A DNA stretch of 64,000 nucleotides from CAMTVQ01 sp947085255 (lineage in GTDB: Bacteria; Bacteroidota; Bacteroidia; Sphingobacteriales; Sphingobacteriaceae). The translations under genes were made by a program, and so were the position numbers. The stretch covers positions 124,001 through 188,000 of the forward strand of contig CAMTVQ010000001.1 of NCBI GenBank assembly GCA_947085255.1. Direction: 5' to 3'. The notes under the pieces are model-generated. The model made no database searches and had not been told where the DNA came from. It saw only the letters and a list, made by a program, of their open reading frames with translations. Numbering within the stretch: position 1 is the first letter of the stretch; every line of letters starts with the position of its first letter. This document shows positions 50,675 through 59,488 of the stretch, piece by piece.

Positions 50675-51232
50675 TTAATTCTGCTGGCTACCTATTTCAT
50701 TTTCAGCCTGAACAATGTCTTTTAGTCGGGGTAAATCTTTTTCGGAGTTTAACCCGAAATAGTCCATAAACAAGGTGCTTGTACCATATAATATAGGTCT
50801 TCCGGGCCCTTCGCTTTTACCTTTTATTATTATTAGTTCTTTTTCGAGCAGTTTCTGAACGCTATAATCGCAATTTACCCCACGTATTTGTTCTACTTCT
50901 GTTTTGGTAATTGGTTGTTTGTAGGCAATAATAGCCAATGTTTCCATAGCAGCGGTAGATAATTTTTTGCGCGCTTTTTGCTGCAACAGGGTACTAATGG
51001 TAGTGGCGTATGCTTTTTTACTCAAAAACTGATACCCCTCGTTGATGAATTTTAACTCAAAAGCAAAGGTTTCTGCACGGTATTTTTCATAAATGCCCTC
51101 AATTTCTGCCAATACATCTTTTTCACGTATTTCGGGGCTCAGCGTGTTTTGCAAACATTCGGTAATGTCTTGTAGGCTTAGGCTTTCTTCCGAAACAAAA
51201 ATTAAGGCTTCTATGTGTTGTTGTAGGTTCAT
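50675..51232 (-). CDS. scpB: Chromosome segregation protein ScpB
   Basis: A 185-residue winged-helix protein of the SMC-ScpA-ScpB complex. Landmarks: IEALIFVSEESLSLQDI at the start, AAMETLAIIAYKQPITKTEVEQIRGVNCDYSVQKLLE and GRPILYGTSTLFMDYFGL. It links ScpA and SMC for chromosome organisation and segregation. A heptad tandem repeat (51242-51269) lies 10 bases upstream of the ATG, in the leader. No scpA nearby. Confidence 0.92.
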   Translation of the reverse strand: MNLQQHIEALIFVSEESLSLQDITECLQNTLSPEIREKDVLAEIEGIYEKYRAETFAFELKFINEGYQFLSKKAYATTISTLLQQKARKKLSTAAMETLAIIAYKQPITKTEVEQIRGVNCDYSVQKLLEKELIIIKGKSEGPGRPILYGTSTLFMDYFGLNSEKDLPRLKDIVQAENEIGSQQN

Positions 51233-51241
51233 TTTTAAATT

Positions 51242-51269
51242 AGTCGTAAGTCGTAAGGCATAAGTCGTT
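51242..51269. repeat. Four tandem heptamers (AGTCGTA) before scpB
   Basis: AGTCGTA, AGTCGTA, AGGCATA, AGTCGTT run consecutively in the scpB leader. The same 7-base period, with other unit sequences, recurs at 38524-38572 and 52427-52461. Confidence 0.75.
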
Positions 51270-51417
51270 AGCTAAATAGTTTTTGGGCTTAAATCGATTT
51301 TAAAATAGGGTAGTAATCGCTTGTCCACCAAGATAAAAGTACTAAATGGGGAATAATATTCAAGTTCATTCGTCGCCCCAAATTGCTATAAGCCGTTGTT
51401 AGCGGTAGTTCTTCTTT

Positions 51418-51915
51418 TCATTGAACAAAAACAGTTGTCGAGTCCTGAATTTGGTTTTGATTTTTCGTCATCGCATTTACATAAACCGTGTAATATCCTT
51501 TGTTTAAGCTATAATTAAATTGATTTTGTCGGTTAATCCAAATAATATAGCTGTCAGGAATCATTTCGTTATTAAGCGATACTTTTTGCAATTCAATTTC
51601 CGCAACGTCGCTCGACAAAAGATTACTGCCACTTAAAATTGTATCATTATTAACGAACAAATCTCTATCTAAATATACTTGAACTGTATTTTCTATAAGT
51701 GGCTCGAAACGTCCTTGTTTTGATTTGTCTTCAAAATCTATTCTGCTTTCTAATTTGGCGGTAATTGGTTGGTTTGTGAAAAAATAACCTTCCTCCCAGC
51801 TATATGTGGTTTTGTGTACAGCATAAAACTTGCTATTAAAGTATTTCGGTTCTTCTTCGTCCTTGCTACATGCGAAAAGACAACAAAATAGAAATATCAA
51901 GGTGATTGGTTTCAT
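51418..51915 (-). CDS. Putative lipoprotein, paralogue of its upstream neighbour
   Basis: A 165-residue protein with a lipobox at FCCLFACSKDEEE. The mature part is beta-rich. The segment VQVYLDRDLFVNNDTILSGSN parallels IKIYCNKDLYNNNDTLKAGQ of the neighbour at 51917-52411, so the two are tandem duplicates that have diverged widely. A single base separates this gene from that one, so they are an operon. No family recognised. Confidence 0.7.
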   Translation of the reverse strand: MKPITLIFLFCCLFACSKDEEEPKYFNSKFYAVHKTTYSWEEGYFFTNQPITAKLESRIDFEDKSKQGRFEPLIENTVQVYLDRDLFVNNDTILSGSNLLSSDVAEIELQKVSLNNEMIPDSYIIWINRQNQFNYSLNKGYYTVYVNAMTKNQNQIQDSTTVFVQ

Positions 51916-51916
51916 T

Positions 51917-52411
51917 TTAGAATTTCCTTATAATACAAGAATCGTTAAAAAATTCGTTCTTACTTGTGTTAATACTTGCGGAAAATGTGTAGAATTTGTC
52001 TGGATAATGGATTTCACTACTTTCTTTCTCAGAAATCAAAAAGCTAATAAAAAAGTCCCCAGGTTCATGTTTTTGGATTTCAAATAACTTGTTTAATACT
52101 TGCCCTGCTTTCAAAGTGTCATTATTATTATAAAGGTCTTTGTTGCAATATATTTTGATTGAATTTTGGTTGGGGTAATTTTCCCAATAGTAGTCACACA
52201 ATTCACCTGCTCCATAGTGGTCAAACTCTAACGTAAAATTCACTTTATCATTTTGAAATTCAGAGTAATACCATCCCTTAATTTGAGAGGGTTCTGTTGT
52301 TGAAGAATTTACAACAGGAAACATTTGCATATTTTCTACTCTTCTTGCACAATCTTTTCGACAGCCAGTAGCTAAAATAATTAAAATCAATATGTAAACT
52401 TGTCTTTTCAT
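51917..52411 (-). CDS. Putative lipoprotein, paralogue of its downstream neighbour
   Basis: A 164-residue protein with signal peptide and lipobox LATGCRKDC. Cysteines at CRKDCARR, CDYYWEN and CNKDLYN may form disulfides. The DLYNNNDTLKAG stretch matches the other member of the pair (DLFVNNDTILSG). The pair lies between the inverted ends described at 51398-52426. Function unknown. Confidence 0.7.
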   Translation of the reverse strand: MKRQVYILILIILATGCRKDCARRVENMQMFPVVNSSTTEPSQIKGWYYSEFQNDKVNFTLEFDHYGAGELCDYYWENYPNQNSIKIYCNKDLYNNNDTLKAGQVLNKLFEIQKHEPGDFFISFLISEKESSEIHYPDKFYTFSASINTSKNEFFNDSCIIRKF

Positions 52412-52426
52412 AGAATTACTGCTAAC

Positions 52427-52461
52427 TAATATCTATCGTCTAATATCTAACTTCTAACATC
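52427..52461. repeat. Five tandem heptamers (TAAnnTC) at the end of mqnC
   Basis: TAATATC, TATCGTC, TAATATC, TAACTTC, TAACATC run consecutively and reach the stop codon of mqnC. Imperfect, but every unit is 7 bases long. Confidence 0.7.
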
Positions 52462-53585
52462 TAATAATCAATTACTTGTTCTTCCATTTGCGGCATTTCG
52501 CGGAATTGATACTGCTGATTGCGTAAACGAGGCTCAAACCCAGCCTTACGTATGGCTTCTTGTATACCTTTTGCCGTAAAACGATGGGGCGCACCAGCAG
52601 CCGAAACCACATTTTCTTCTATCATTATCGAACCAAAATCATTGGCACCAGCGTGTAAGCATACCTGCGCCACTTGTTTGCCTATGGTAAGCCAACTTGC
52701 TTGGATGTTTTGGATATTGGGCAGCATAATGCGGCTCAATGCAATCATACGGATATATTCATCACCCGTAACCGTGTTTTTTATGCCCCTTATACGTTTT
52801 AATAACGTGCCATCATCCTGAAAAGGCCAAGGTATAAATGCAATAAATCCTTTGGCATCTGCTGGTTTTTCTGCTTGCACTTCGCGCAGCCATACCAAAT
52901 GTTCAAAGCGTTCTTCAATGGTTTCTACATGACCAAACATCATGGTTGCCGAACTTGTAAGGTGTAGCTGATGAGCGGCACGCATGACATCTAACCATTC
53001 TTTACCACTGCATTTTCCCTTAGAAATTAGGCGGCGTACGCGGTCGTTTAGTATTTCGGCACCAGCACCGGGCAAACTATCTAATCCAGCTTCTTTTAAT
53101 GCCGATAATACCTCTGTGTGGCTCAATTGCTCTAATTTAGCAATGTGTGCAATTTCTGGTGGACCTAATGAATGTAGTTTTAGGGTAGGGTAAAGGCTTT
53201 TTAATTCCTTAAATAAATCTACGTAAAAAGCCAAGCCCAAATCGGGGTGATGGCCGCCTTGTAATAGTAATTGGTCGCCACCGTATTTAAAGGTTTCCTC
53301 AATTTTTGTTTTATAGGTTGCTATATCGGTAATATAGCTTTCCTCATGCCCAGGGCGGCGAAAAAAGTTGCAAAACTTGCAATTAGCAATGCATACATTG
53401 GTGGTATTTACGTTGCGGTCAATAATCCAAGTAACGTTATTGCCGGGCTGATGGTGCTGGCGTAATTGATTACCTACCCACATTAATTGTGCGGTGGGAG
53501 CGTTGTGGTATAAAAATACGCCTTCTTCACTACTCAAAAATTCGAGGTTGAGGGCGCGTTGTAGTAAAGCATCAATCTTCATCAT
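52461..53585 (-). CDS. mqnC: Cyclic dehypoxanthine futalosine synthase MqnC (radical SAM)
   Basis: A 374-residue radical SAM enzyme of the futalosine menaquinone pathway, cyclising dehypoxanthine futalosine. The cluster motif is Cys65-x3-Cys69-x2-Cys72 in NVCIANCKFCNFF, preceded by RNVNTTN as in MqnC rather than MqnE. LLQGGHHPDLGLAFY, SLPGAGAEILNDRVRR, SATMMFGHVETIEER and AGANDFGSIMIEENVVSAAG are family landmarks. It is related to the mqnE gene at 5955-7130, 46 kb away, confirming that both radical SAM steps are present in this genome. Confidence 0.9.
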   Translation of the reverse strand: MMKIDALLQRALNLEFLSSEEGVFLYHNAPTAQLMWVGNQLRQHHQPGNNVTWIIDRNVNTTNVCIANCKFCNFFRRPGHEESYITDIATYKTKIEETFKYGGDQLLLQGGHHPDLGLAFYVDLFKELKSLYPTLKLHSLGPPEIAHIAKLEQLSHTEVLSALKEAGLDSLPGAGAEILNDRVRRLISKGKCSGKEWLDVMRAAHQLHLTSSATMMFGHVETIEERFEHLVWLREVQAEKPADAKGFIAFIPWPFQDDGTLLKRIRGIKNTVTGDEYIRMIALSRIMLPNIQNIQASWLTIGKQVAQVCLHAGANDFGSIMIEENVVSAAGAPHRFTAKGIQEAIRKAGFEPRLRNQQYQFREMPQMEEQVIDY

Positions 53586-53684
53586 CCAATAACTTTTTCA
53601 GGTTTATTTTGTTTAACCCTTTGTGGATAATTAAAAACCACGTTCCAAAGCTACAATTTTTACTTTTAGCACTTAATTTTTTAG

Positions 53685-54920
53685 ATGATTGATTTCAAGA
53701 AAACCACCCTTTCCAATGGCTTAAGGGTATTGGTGCATGAAGATGCTACTACGCCTATGGCGGTAATGAACATTTTGTACGATGTAGGTGCACGCGACGA
53801 ACAGGCTGATAAAACAGGATTTGCACATTTATTTGAGCATTTAATGTTTGGTGGTTCGGTAAATATTCCGAGTTATGACGAACCTTTACAGCGTGTAGGT
53901 GGCGAAAACAACGCTTTTACCAGCAACGATATTACCAACTATTACATACAATTGCCAGCCAATAATTTAGAAACAGCCTTTTGGTTGGAGAGCGATAGAA
54001 TGTTGAGTTTGGCTTTTTCTGAACAAAGTTTAGAGGTGCAACGCAATGTAGTGTGCGAAGAGTTTAAACAACGTTACTTAAATCAGCCGTATGGCGATGT
54101 ATGGCTCAATTTACGTCCATTAGCCTATAAAAAACATCCGTACCAATGGGCAACCATAGGTAAAGAGCTATCACACATAGAAAATGCTACTCTAGAAGAT
54201 GTAAAGGCCTTTTTCTTTAAACATTATCGTCCGAGTAATGCGGTTTTGGTAATTGCCGGAGCTGTAAAGTATGAAGAAGTACTGCAATTGGCCGAAAAAT
54301 GGTTTGGTACTATTCCAGCTGGCGAAAAATACGTTCGTAGTTTGCCGCAAGAGCCTAAACAGATTGCTGCTCGCACACAAACTATTAAAGCAAATGTGCC
54401 ATTAGATGCTATTTACAAAGCATATCATGTGTGCAATCGCAATGATAAACGTTACCACGCTACCGATATGCTTACCGATATTTTATCGAGGGGTTACTCT
54501 TCGCGGTTGTACCAACGTTTGCTAAAAGAACAAAACTTATTTAGCGATATAAACGCCTACATGAGTGGAGATATAGACAATGGACTGATTGTAGTTGAAG
54601 GCAAATTGAGCAAAGGGGTAAGCATGGAACAAGCAGAACAGGCTATAAATACCGAACTACAATTACTGCAGACTGAGCAGGTAGCAGTTACCGAATTACA
54701 AAAGGTAAAAAATAAGCTAGAAAGCACAGCGGTGTTTGCAGAGATAAACCTATTGAACAAAGCAATGAATTTGGCTTATTTTGAATTGTTGGGTGACGCC
54801 AACTTAGCCAATACCGAACTCGACAAGTATTTGGCCGTAACTGCTGCTGATTTGCAAGCCATTGCTCAAGAGGTTTTTGTGCCCGAAAATTGTTCGACAC
54901 TATATTATTGTGCTAATTAA
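53685..54920 (+). CDS. M16 family zinc metallopeptidase, active subunit
   Basis: A 411-residue M16B peptidase. The inverted zinc motif HxxEH is His48-Leu-Phe-Glu51-His52 in FAHLFEHLMF, and the third ligand is a Glu in EVQRNVVCEEF further on. VGGENNAFTSNDITNYYIQLP is also typical. It pairs with the next gene, which lacks the motif, as in bacterial two-subunit processing peptidases and PqqF-like heterodimers. No signal peptide: cytoplasmic or peripheral. The first residues MIDFKKTTLSNGLRVLVHED match the family start. Confidence 0.9.
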   Translation: MIDFKKTTLSNGLRVLVHEDATTPMAVMNILYDVGARDEQADKTGFAHLFEHLMFGGSVNIPSYDEPLQRVGGENNAFTSNDITNYYIQLPANNLETAFWLESDRMLSLAFSEQSLEVQRNVVCEEFKQRYLNQPYGDVWLNLRPLAYKKHPYQWATIGKELSHIENATLEDVKAFFFKHYRPSNAVLVIAGAVKYEEVLQLAEKWFGTIPAGEKYVRSLPQEPKQIAARTQTIKANVPLDAIYKAYHVCNRNDKRYHATDMLTDILSRGYSSRLYQRLLKEQNLFSDINAYMSGDIDNGLIVVEGKLSKGVSMEQAEQAINTELQLLQTEQVAVTELQKVKNKLESTAVFAEINLLNKAMNLAYFELLGDANLANTELDKYLAVTAADLQAIAQEVFVPENCSTLYYCAN

Positions 54921-54923
54921 TAC

Positions 54924-54963
54924 CAATTACCAAATTATCGAATCACCAAATCACCAAATTAAA
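54924..54963. repeat. Octamer tandem repeat between the M16 genes
   Basis: CAATTACC, AAATTATC, GAATCACC, AAATCACC, AAATTAAA: imperfect 8-base units filling the gap between the two peptidase genes up to the next ATG. Confidence 0.5.
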
Positions 54964-54964
54964 C

Positions 54965-56242
54965 ATGCTCAACCGCACCCAAGCACCATCTTTTAATACC
55001 ATAGATGCAATTCACTTATTACAGCCCGAAAAACAGGTATTACCAAATGGTACGCCACTTTTTGTGCTCAATGTAGGCAAAGAACCTTTGGTGAAAATAG
55101 AATGGATTTTTGAGCACAAGCAATGGAGCCAAGCAGCGCCTTTACTTACAGCAGCATGTAATGCGATGCTTTTGAATGGTACAACTAAGCACAGTTCGGC
55201 AGAAATTGCCGATTTTGTTGATTTCTACGGTGCTTTTCTGCAAACTGAATCCAGTTTCGATCAGTCTTCGGTTACGTTGTACTGTCTTTCCAAAAACTTA
55301 ACAGTGGTATTGCCCTTGGTAAAAGAAATATTGGTAGCTGCTACGTTTCCTGAAAAAGAATTGATTACCTATCAAAAAACACAGCAGCAAAAATTGCAGG
55401 TTAATATGCAAAAGAATGATTTTTTGGCGCGTAAAACCTTTAACGAACAGTTGTTTGGAGCCGATACTGCTTACGGGTGTTTTGTGCAGTCGCAACATTA
55501 CGACGCACTTACACGCACTGATTTACTAAAAGCCTATCAGCAAATTTATACAGCTAATAACTGCACCATTATTGCCTCTGGATTACTAACAGATGATGCA
55601 GTTAAATTAGTAACCACAACATTTGGTGAAACTGATTGGCTGGGAGAGGAAGTGCCGCTAATGCTACAATTACCACAATCAGCCAACGAAAAATGCAAGT
55701 TAGTACATCGTGAAGATGCCTTGCAAAGTGCCATTCGTATTGGTAAGTTGTCTATTGATAAAAAACACCCCGATTATGTGGGCATGCGAGTGCTGAATAC
55801 TGTTTTGGGTGGGTATTTTGGTTCTCGTTTAATGAGTAATATTCGCGAAGAAAAGGGTTATACGTATGGCATTGGCTCAAATATTCTTTCTATGCAACAT
55901 GCTTCGTATTTCTACATTAGTACCGAAGTGGGTGCAGAAGTGTGTGCCGCTGCCATTAAAGAAATTTATAAGGAAATAAAACAGTTGCGAGAAGAACCTA
56001 TACCTGCTCAAGAATTAGAATTAGTACGTAATTATATGCTGGGTATGCTTTTAGGCGATTTAGAAAATGCATTTTCGTACGCCGATAAGTTTAAGGGCAT
56101 TTACTTTAGCGGATTGGATTATACCTATTACGATAATTTAGTGCATACCATTAAAACCATTACGCCAAAACAATTACAAGAGTTAGCCAATACACACTTG
56201 CAGGAAAATAGCTTTTTTGAAGTGGTAGTGGGTAAAAACTAA
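54965..56242 (+). CDS. M16 family peptidase-like protein, inactive subunit
   Basis: A 425-residue M16 relative without the HxxEH motif: the corresponding region reads CNAMLLNGTTKHSSAEIADF. The C-terminal half keeps the family pattern VLNTVLGGYFGSRLMSNIREEKGYTYGIGS. This is the layout of the non-catalytic subunit that completes the chamber with the active partner upstream. The 44-base spacer is repeat-like, so joint transcription is expected. Confidence 0.88.
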   Translation: MLNRTQAPSFNTIDAIHLLQPEKQVLPNGTPLFVLNVGKEPLVKIEWIFEHKQWSQAAPLLTAACNAMLLNGTTKHSSAEIADFVDFYGAFLQTESSFDQSSVTLYCLSKNLTVVLPLVKEILVAATFPEKELITYQKTQQQKLQVNMQKNDFLARKTFNEQLFGADTAYGCFVQSQHYDALTRTDLLKAYQQIYTANNCTIIASGLLTDDAVKLVTTTFGETDWLGEEVPLMLQLPQSANEKCKLVHREDALQSAIRIGKLSIDKKHPDYVGMRVLNTVLGGYFGSRLMSNIREEKGYTYGIGSNILSMQHASYFYISTEVGAEVCAAAIKEIYKEIKQLREEPIPAQELELVRNYMLGMLLGDLENAFSYADKFKGIYFSGLDYTYYDNLVHTIKTITPKQLQELANTHLQENSFFEVVVGKN

Positions 56243-56265
56243 TAAAACTAAACTCAAAATTTACA

Positions 56266-58395
56266 ATGAGCCAAAAGAACAATTCTGCATTTAAAAACAT
56301 ACTCACCGAATTGGTATTGGATGTTTTTGCCCAACAAGCACAAACTACGCTCAATTACAAGCAAATAGCTGCCAAACTGAATATCGACGATAATAGTACC
56401 CGTCAGCTTATTTTACAAATTATTATCGAAAATGTAAAAAAGGGCTTACTAAAAGAAGTAGCTACGGGCAAATATCAAGCGCATGCTCCCAAAAATTATT
56501 TAGTAGGGGTAATTGATATGGCTCAAAGCGGTTCGGCATATTTAGTTGTTGAGGGGCAAGAAGAAGATATTTTCATCGCTCCACGCAAGGTACGCAATGC
56601 CCTAAATGGCGATACCGTAAAGGTATATGTGTACGCCAAACGCAACGGCAAGCACATGGAAGGAGAGGTGTTAGAGATTATTGAACGTGCCAAAACGGAC
56701 TTTACGGGCATTATCAAAATATCGGCACGCTTTGCATTTTTGATACCCGATAACCGCAAAATGCAACACGATATTTTTGTTCCATTAGAGAGCTTGAACG
56801 GTGCAAAAGATGGAGATAAGGTGATAGTGAAAATGGTTGAATGGCCTGAAGGAGCAAAAAATCCGATAGGCGAGGTATTGAAAGTACTGGGTAAGCAGGG
56901 TGAAAACGAAACGGAGATGAATGCCATTTTAGCCGACTATGGTTTCCCGCTTCATTTTCCAGAAAGTGTAATTAGAGAGTCGGAAGTGATATCGGAAGAA
57001 ATTACCCCAGCAGAAATTAAAAAACGCCGTGATTTTAGGGACATCCTCACTTTTACGATTGACCCTGCCGATGCCAAAGATTTTGACGATGCCATTTCGT
57101 TTCAGTTTTTACCCAACGGTAATTATGAAATTGGGGTACACATTGCCGATGTATCGCACTATGTTTTGCCACAAACGGATTTAAACGAAGAGGCTTTTGA
57201 TAGAGCTACTTCGGTGTATTTGGTAGATAGAGTAATACCGATGTTGCCCGAAAAATTGTCTAACGGATTGTGTTCTTTGCGTCCTAACGAAGATAAACTT
57301 ACTTTTTCGGCAGTGTTTGAGTTAGATAATGAGGCAAATATTGTTAACGAATGGTTTGGACGTACCATTATCCATTCGGATAAACGCTTTTCGTACGAGG
57401 ATGCGCAGCAAATTTTAGAAGAAAAAACAGGCGAATACAGCAAAGAATTACTCATTTTGAATAATTTAGCGTATAAACTGCGTGCCGAACGCTTCAAAAA
57501 AGGAGCTATTAGCTTTGAAACTACCGAAGTAAAATTTAAACTCGGACCCGATGGGCGACCTATTGGCGTGTATGTAAAAGAGCGAAAAGATGCCCACAAA
57601 CTTATCGAAGATTTTATGCTACTCGCCAACCGAAAAGTGGCCGAATTTATAGCTGTTAAAGGTAAAAAGAAGGATAAACTTACGTTTGTGTACCGCGTAC
57701 ACGACGAACCCGATGAGGCGGTAATTGGTAATTTTGCTCGGTTTGCAGCGCGCTTTGGTTATAAGATAAACACCAAAAGCCAAAAAGATATTACCACATC
57801 GCTAAATGCCATGATGACCGATGTAGAAGGCAAAAAAGAACAAAATGTGCTTACTCAATTAGCCATTCGTGCTATGGCAAAAGCGGTGTACACTACCAAA
57901 AAGTCAAGTCATTACGGTTTAGCGTTTGATTATTACACGCATTTTACTTCGCCTATTCGTCGTTATCCCGATGTAATGGCGCATCGTTTATTGCAACACT
58001 ATTTAGATGGGGGTAAAAGTCCGGATGCCGAGGAAATTGAAAAACAATGTTTACATACCTCGCAAATGGAAAAGCGTGCAGCAGATGCCGAACGCGCTTC
58101 TATAAAATACAAGCAAGCCGAATTTTTGCAAGATCATATTGGTAAACAGTTTAAAGGCCTTATTTCTGGAGTAACCGAATGGGGTATTTATGTAGAAATT
58201 ATAGAGAATAAATGCGAGGGTATGGTACGTTTGCGTGACATTACCGATGATTTTTATGTGCTCGATCCCGAAAACTACTGCATTATTGGGCAGCGCAACA
58301 AAAACAGGTATCAACTTGGCGATGAGGTAACCATTGAAGTTAAAAAAGTAGAATTAGTAAAACGACAAATAGATTTTAAGTTGATAACGAATTAG
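56266..58395 (+). CDS. rnr: Ribonuclease R
   Basis: A 709-residue 3'-5' exoribonuclease of the RNB family. An N-terminal winged-helix region (about 1-75) and cold-shock domains (about 80-215), then the RNB domain (about 245-570) with TIDPADAKDFDDAISFQ (catalytic aspartates) and HFTSPIRRYPDVMAHRLLQHY, and an S1 domain (about 625-705) with GLISGVTEWGIYVEI. It degrades structured RNA and matures rRNA. The start lies 23 bases after the M16 stop. Confidence 0.94.
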   Translation: MSQKNNSAFKNILTELVLDVFAQQAQTTLNYKQIAAKLNIDDNSTRQLILQIIIENVKKGLLKEVATGKYQAHAPKNYLVGVIDMAQSGSAYLVVEGQEEDIFIAPRKVRNALNGDTVKVYVYAKRNGKHMEGEVLEIIERAKTDFTGIIKISARFAFLIPDNRKMQHDIFVPLESLNGAKDGDKVIVKMVEWPEGAKNPIGEVLKVLGKQGENETEMNAILADYGFPLHFPESVIRESEVISEEITPAEIKKRRDFRDILTFTIDPADAKDFDDAISFQFLPNGNYEIGVHIADVSHYVLPQTDLNEEAFDRATSVYLVDRVIPMLPEKLSNGLCSLRPNEDKLTFSAVFELDNEANIVNEWFGRTIIHSDKRFSYEDAQQILEEKTGEYSKELLILNNLAYKLRAERFKKGAISFETTEVKFKLGPDGRPIGVYVKERKDAHKLIEDFMLLANRKVAEFIAVKGKKKDKLTFVYRVHDEPDEAVIGNFARFAARFGYKINTKSQKDITTSLNAMMTDVEGKKEQNVLTQLAIRAMAKAVYTTKKSSHYGLAFDYYTHFTSPIRRYPDVMAHRLLQHYLDGGKSPDAEEIEKQCLHTSQMEKRAADAERASIKYKQAEFLQDHIGKQFKGLISGVTEWGIYVEIIENKCEGMVRLRDITDDFYVLDPENYCIIGQRNKNRYQLGDEVTIEVKKVELVKRQIDFKLITN

Positions 58396-58452
58396 TATTG
58401 AGATACAAGAGCCAAGATTTAATTATCCAATGACTAATTAACTAATAAACGA

Positions 58453-59421
58453 ATGACCAACTTACACCAACTTATTACCACAGCCATAGCCGAAACCACG
58501 TATCCGGCAAGTCCTAAAGAATTGTACGAACCCATTCGTTATTTAATGAGTTTAGGCGGCAAACGTATGCGTCCATTATTGGCACTTATGGGGTATCAAT
58601 TGTTTAAAGAAGATGTAGAAAAAGCAATACCAGTAGCATTGGCGGTAGAAACCTTCCATAATTTTACGCTCATGCACGACGATATTATGGATAATGCCCC
58701 ATTACGTCGCGGTAATGCTACGGTTCACGAAAAGTGGAATACCAATATTGCAATACTTTCGGGTGATGTAATGTTGGTGGAAGCCTATAAATGGCTCATG
58801 CAGTTAGATAAAGCAGTTTTGGCAGAAGTACTTCATGTGTTTAACGATACCGCCGTAAAAGTATGCGAAGGGCAGCAATGGGACATGAATTTTGAAACCC
58901 AACCAGCCGTAACCATTGCCGAATATACTACCATGATAGAAGAAAAAACAGCCGTATTGTTGGCTGCGAGTCTAAAAATGGGAGCTATGGCAGCAGGCGC
59001 TACCGCTGCCGATGCACAGCATTTGTACGAATTTGGGCGTAATATGGGTATTGCTTTTCAGTTGCAAGACGATTTGTTGGATGTGTATGGCGACCCCGAA
59101 AAATTTGGAAAGCAAGTAGGGGGTGATATTATCGCCAATAAAAAAACCTATTTACTAATCAAAGCCATCGAAATAGCTGATGGAAAAACTGCCGAGACAT
59201 TGAATTATTGGTTGGCAGCAAAGCAATTTGATGCAACCGAAAAAGTAGCGGCGGTAACGGCTATATACACCCAAATAGGAATTGATAAACTGGTAAAACA
59301 AGTAATGGATACCTATTGCCAAACTGCTTTAGCAGCCCTAGCAGCAGTAAATGTGGTGCACCCAATAAGGAAACAACAATTAGCTGATTTTGCTCTCCAG
59401 CTTATTGATAGAGAGCAGTAA
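58453..59421 (+). CDS. Polyprenyl (isoprenyl) diphosphate synthase
   Basis: A 322-residue trans-prenyltransferase. The first Asp-rich motif is DDIMD in MHDDIMDNAPLRRGNATVH and the second is QDDLLDVYGD. GGKRMRPLLALMGYQLF and GEMLDLF-like regions (here VCEGQQWDMNFE) fit polyprenyl synthetases that make the side chain of menaquinone. Chain length is not determined by inspection. An imperfect octamer repeat spans the spacer upstream. Confidence 0.9.
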   Translation: MTNLHQLITTAIAETTYPASPKELYEPIRYLMSLGGKRMRPLLALMGYQLFKEDVEKAIPVALAVETFHNFTLMHDDIMDNAPLRRGNATVHEKWNTNIAILSGDVMLVEAYKWLMQLDKAVLAEVLHVFNDTAVKVCEGQQWDMNFETQPAVTIAEYTTMIEEKTAVLLAASLKMGAMAAGATAADAQHLYEFGRNMGIAFQLQDDLLDVYGDPEKFGKQVGGDIIANKKTYLLIKAIEIADGKTAETLNYWLAAKQFDATEKVAAVTAIYTQIGIDKLVKQVMDTYCQTALAALAAVNVVHPIRKQQLADFALQLIDREQ

Positions 59422-59488
59422 TAGCTATCTATATTCTTCAAAAAAATAAGTAAATTGCACATTGTTTCTTCTGTTATAAAAGCGTTGC

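Larger units (their letters stand above)
51398..52426. repeat. Inverted end repeats around a two-lipoprotein cassette
   Basis: GTTAGCGGTAGTTC at 51398-51411 (plus strand) and GTTAGCAGTAATTC at 52413-52426 (minus strand) are 12 of 14 bases alike and face each other just outside the two lipoprotein genes (51418-51915, 51917-52411). They could be cassette ends. They do not fit the canonical attC core, so an integron origin is not claimed. Confidence 0.4.

Noticed and set aside
51398..52426. Integron attC sites around the lipoprotein cassette
   Set aside because: The end repeats do not match the RYYYAAC/GTTRRRY core boxes well enough, and no IntI-type integrase is in the window (XerD at 15193 is a housekeeping type).
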